A DNA stretch of 8,261 bases from JAHEDH01 sp965364515 (GTDB lineage: Bacteria > Actinomycetota > Acidimicrobiia > Spongiisociales > ZC4RG35). A program made the translations under genes and the position numbers. This document shows positions 6,180-8,261 of this stretch, one piece after another. The stretch spans positions 1 to 8,261 of the forward strand of contig CBDTXZ010000134.1 in NCBI GenBank assembly GCA_965364515.1, in the 5' to 3' direction. Numbering within the stretch: the first letter of the stretch is position 1; each line of letters opens with the position of its first letter. The notes under the pieces are model-generated. The model was not told where the DNA came from. It saw only the letters and a list, made by a program, of their open reading frames with translations, and did no database searches.

Positions 6180-6905
6180 ATGCAGCCCCTGGTCGGACTC
6201 ACTGTCTACGGTCGCATCGAGCGTCCCATCCCAAGCGACCACTACGACGAGTACTACTCCGTCCCCGTCGTCTACGTGAACGCCATCCGTCGAGCGGGCG
6301 GCGTCCCGCTCCTCCTACCCCCAGGTGGGGAGAGCATCGACCGGTGGCTCGACAGTGTCGACGCCGTGGTCGTCGCGGGAGGAACCGACATCGATCCTGG
6401 GCGCTACGGCACGGAGCGCAGCGCTCCCATCTTGCTCGCAGACACTGAGCGGGATGAAGCCGAGATCGCCCTCGCCGAAGCCGTGGTTCGACGCGACGTT
6501 CCGGCGCTCTTCGTCTGCCGGGGGATGCAAGTGCTGAACGTGGCGTTCGGCGGCACGTTGCACGCTCACATCCCCGACCTGGGGATCGGCGACATCCACC
6601 GAGATGAGAACGGACTCTGGACGTCCCACGACATCGGTGCCGTGGAAGGCTCACTCGTGGCCGAGGCGATGCAATCCACATCGGCTTCGACCGTTTCGGG
6701 TCATCATCAAGCCGTTGATCTGATCGGTGACGGCCTGACCGTCACGGCGAGGGCACCGGACGGGATCGTTGAAGCGTTGGAGGTCGACTCGGCCGACTGG
6801 GCGGTTGGAGTCCAGTGGCACCCCGAGGTCTCCGCCGCGAGTGACCCCACACAACAGGGTCTGTTCGATGCGGTGGTCGCCCGGGCCAGACGGCGGGTCA
6901 CGTGA
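6180..6905 (+). CDS. Class I glutamine amidotransferase-like hydrolase, PuuD / peptidase C26 family
   Basis: This is a 241-residue cytoplasmic enzyme that should hydrolyse a gamma-glutamyl amide bond. PuuD itself releases GABA from gamma-glutamyl-GABA in putrescine breakdown. The nucleophile is Cys113 in LFVCRGMQVLN, and the partners are His214 and Glu216 in GVQWHPE. Other family marks are YYSVPVVYVNAIRRAGGVPLLLPP (25-48, in part), VVVAGGTDIDP (63-73), GGTLHAHIPD (124-133) and SGHHQAVD (173-180). Length is close to the usual 240-255. ATG 6180 is the only start ahead of the first strand (LVGLTVYGR), and a TANNNT box six to eleven bases upstream suggests a leaderless message. No other polyamine gene is in the window, so the substrate may be a different gamma-glutamyl compound. 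It is divergent from the MFS exporter. Its 3' end overlaps a convergent gene by 8 bp. Confidence 0.92.
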   Translation: MQPLVGLTVYGRIERPIPSDHYDEYYSVPVVYVNAIRRAGGVPLLLPPGGESIDRWLDSVDAVVVAGGTDIDPGRYGTERSAPILLADTERDEAEIALAEAVVRRDVPALFVCRGMQVLNVAFGGTLHAHIPDLGIGDIHRDENGLWTSHDIGAVEGSLVAEAMQSTSASTVSGHHQAVDLIGDGLTVTARAPDGIVEALEVDSADWAVGVQWHPEVSAASDPTQQGLFDAVVARARRRVT

Positions 6906-7194
6906 ACAGTCGCACCACCCCGAGCAAGCCGAACATCGCCACGATCGGGCCGGCGACGATGGTTGCCTGCCGGAGCAGCGTCGAGGACATCAGATACCGC
7001 GCGGCCATCACGGAGGCGCCGAGAAGCACGAGATATCCGAGCGAGAAGATCAACCCGAGCGCTCCGATCAACCCGTCCACGTCGTCCGTGGTAGGTCGGG
7101 TCAGCTGGGCGATCAGAGCGACCAGCCCTCCCATGATCCCGAGTGCCCACGCATACCGTCGCTCGGCCGGTCGCAGCTTGCTTCGCTCTTCCAC
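6898..7194 (-). CDS. Small three-helix membrane protein, unknown function
   Basis: This is a 98-residue protein with a charged N-terminus (MEERSKLRPAERRY) and three predicted membrane helices: about 14-32 (AWALGIMGGLVALIAQLT), 41-69 (with LGLIFSLGYLVLLGASVM) and 77-97 (ATIVAGPIVAMFGLLGVVRLF). I do not recognise a family. The start is GTG 7194. No Shine-Dalgarno precedes it, but a TATCTT box ends eight bases upstream, consistent with a leaderless message. It lies 38 bases after the cysteine-containing gene on the same strand. Its last 8 bases overlap the amidotransferase end in a tail-to-tail overlap, so neither gene has room for a separate terminator. Continuous hydrophobic periodicity and the acidic/basic start support a real gene. 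Confidence 0.7.
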   Translation of the reverse strand: MEERSKLRPAERRYAWALGIMGGLVALIAQLTRPTTDDVDGLIGALGLIFSLGYLVLLGASVMAARYLMSSTLLRQATIVAGPIVAMFGLLGVVRLFT

Positions 7195-7202
7195 GGTGCG
7201 GG

Positions 7203-7208
7203 AAGATA
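7203..7208 (-). promoter_or_regulatory. Candidate -10 box for the small membrane protein
   Basis: On the minus strand this reads TATCTT, fitting TANNNT, with eight bases between it and the GTG at 7194. It lies in the 38-base gap after the larger gene's stop. There is no Shine-Dalgarno for that GTG, so a leaderless start is the simplest reading. No -35 is evident. Confidence 0.4.
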
Positions 7209-7232
7209 CCGACCGGGCTCGATGAGGCGCAT

Positions 7233-8261
7233 TCAGGGTGTGGTGAGAACGCCTCTGATCTCGACCACCTCGTATGGTCGATCTCCTGCAACCACAACCG
7301 GGTCATACAGATATCCCAGGTTCGAAGCGGCGGCATTCACGGTCACGTCGAAGATGCCGCGCCACCACGTGACGGTCGACACCGTGTAGAGGTCCTTCTC
7401 CTCGTACACATACCTGCCGGCAGCCTCGTCTTCGTTTCCGAGCCCGCCGTCGTAGACGGGAGCGGCCCGCGTTGGAGTGTCGTCGAAGTCGATCATGAGC
7501 GTGTCGCCTTCTACTCCGACGTCGATACCCCGGTCGTCGTACTCACGGGCCATGCCGCGGAAGTCGCAGGCGGATTCGCAGTCCATGTCCCAGGCGACGC
7601 GGTCGAGCCACGCGGTTGCGGAGATGTCGAGGACGATCCCGCGGCTGTCGACCTGCCCGACGAGGTTCAACTCCGATGGCGTGCCGGGCCGGTTGAAGTC
7701 GTACCAGAGCCATGCGTCGAGTCCGGTCAGACCTTGGATGAGCGGGTTGTAGTTGACCTGGACGGCGGGAACCGCCTCGGCGAGACCGACGACGTCCTCG
7801 GAGGGATCGAAGAAGCGCTGGCAGATGAACTCGATGTCGGAGTCTGCGGTCAGTTGATAGCCGGAGAAGTCGTTGCTCACACCTCGCCCGTAGGCGAACG
7901 CCCACTGTGACCCGTTGTGCACGAAGTGTGCTGCCGCCAGCAGGATCTCGCCGTAGTCGCAGGTCGGCACGTTGCCGTCGAGCTCCGGCTGGAGAACTCC
8001 GGGCGGCTCCCCGACCGTGTTGATCACCCCGGCGGTGGCCGGGAGCCAGCCGGTGTTGTGGATGGTCGTGCACTGGACGATCTGATAGCCGACCGGGCCC
8101 GCCGAGGTGTCGATGTCGATCCGGGTCTGTGGCAGTCCGTGGAACGCCAGCAGCCAGCCGATCTCGGTGGTGGTCAGGTCGTACAGCTCGACCCGCCCGA
8201 ACGTGTCGGGGTCGTTCTCCCACGGCGCCGCTTCCCGATACGCCCGATAGAGCTGGTGCAC
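7233..8261 (-). CDS. Unrecognised, probably exported protein (C-terminal 342 residues, 5' end outside window)
   Basis: The frame is open from the window edge to TGA at 7235-7233. The first visible codon is a GTG that need not be the start. I recognise no domain. The protein is acidic, rich in Trp, Tyr and Asp, and has no membrane helix in the visible part. Counting from the edge, cysteines stand at 64, 101, 147, 228 and 232. Two stretches with notable aromatic and polar content are QIVQCTTIHNTGWLPA (60-75) and TVTWWRGIFDVTVNA (296-310). Scarce lysine, several cysteines and many aromatic residues suit an extracellular beta-rich protein, but the N-terminus that would carry a signal peptide is not visible. 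It is followed after 38 bases by the small membrane protein on the same strand. Codon use matches its neighbours. Confidence 0.75.
   Translation of the reverse strand: MHQLYRAYREAAPWENDPDTFGRVELYDLTTTEIGWLLAFHGLPQTRIDIDTSAGPVGYQIVQCTTIHNTGWLPATAGVINTVGEPPGVLQPELDGNVPTCDYGEILLAAAHFVHNGSQWAFAYGRGVSNDFSGYQLTADSDIEFICQRFFDPSEDVVGLAEAVPAVQVNYNPLIQGLTGLDAWLWYDFNRPGTPSELNLVGQVDSRGIVLDISATAWLDRVAWDMDCESACDFRGMAREYDDRGIDVGVEGDTLMIDFDDTPTRAAPVYDGGLGNEDEAAGRYVYEEKDLYTVSTVTWWRGIFDVTVNAAASNLGYLYDPVVVAGDRPYEVVEIRGVLTTP

Noticed and set aside
4821..7216. Shared decamer TACCGACCGG at 4821-4830 and 7207-7216, both between genes
   Set aside because: Tens of repeated 10-mers are expected by chance in a window this size, and the second copy lacks the inverted partner.
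1..8261. tRNA, rRNA, CRISPR, insertion sequence or phage features
   Set aside because: No cloverleaf with its conserved T-arm, no regularly spaced repeats, and no transposase or integrase motifs were seen on either strand.

Overview
The window is GC-rich and densely coded. TANNNT-like -10 boxes, candidate leaderless starts and 4-bp ATGA/GTGA gene overlaps suggest a high-GC actinobacterium. The product mix would suit an environmental lineage such as class Acidimicrobiia, but that placement is inference and no rRNA or marker gene is present. Every stretch above about 100 bases is occupied by a gene or a gene relic.

Layout. Bases 2-43 (+) are the last codons of a gene, possibly a response regulator. 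Bases 62-875 (+) hold a sensor histidine kinase that looks inactivated by three lesions: no start codon after a good Shine-Dalgarno, a lost HAMP segment with a frame change, and a one-base frameshift in the ATP-binding domain. It faces a minus-strand block read from right to left: a Bcr/CflA-type MFS exporter (about 6089-4860), a single-pass membrane protein resembling the DUF3137 partners of LemA (4809-4123), LemA (4126-3566), and a complete three-gene ABC exporter with its ATPase (3481-2480) and two different ABC-2 permeases (2483-1683 and 1686-889). The three ABC genes are coupled by 4-bp overlaps, as are the DUF3137-like gene and lemA. A 9-bp perfect inverted repeat lies between the MFS gene and the DUF3137-like gene, and a smaller one between lemA and the ABC genes, so the block may be several transcription units.

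Divergent from the MFS gene is a class I glutamine amidotransferase-like hydrolase of the PuuD/peptidase C26 family (6180-6905, +), apparently translated from a leaderless mRNA. It converges with a 98-residue, three-helix membrane protein (7194-6898, -), which overlaps it by 8 bp and may also be leaderless. The right edge is filled by the C-terminal 342 residues of an unrecognised, probably exported, cysteine-containing protein (8261-7233, -).

Functionally this is an envelope and transport neighbourhood: two exporters (one ABC, one MFS), a LemA pair, and a decayed two-component sensor that may once have controlled something nearby. I found no mobile element, CRISPR array, RNA gene or clearly new multi-gene system. 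The best observations are the multiply damaged kinase, the intergenic hairpin after the MFS gene, the missing conventional start of that gene, and the two leaderless-looking promoters.
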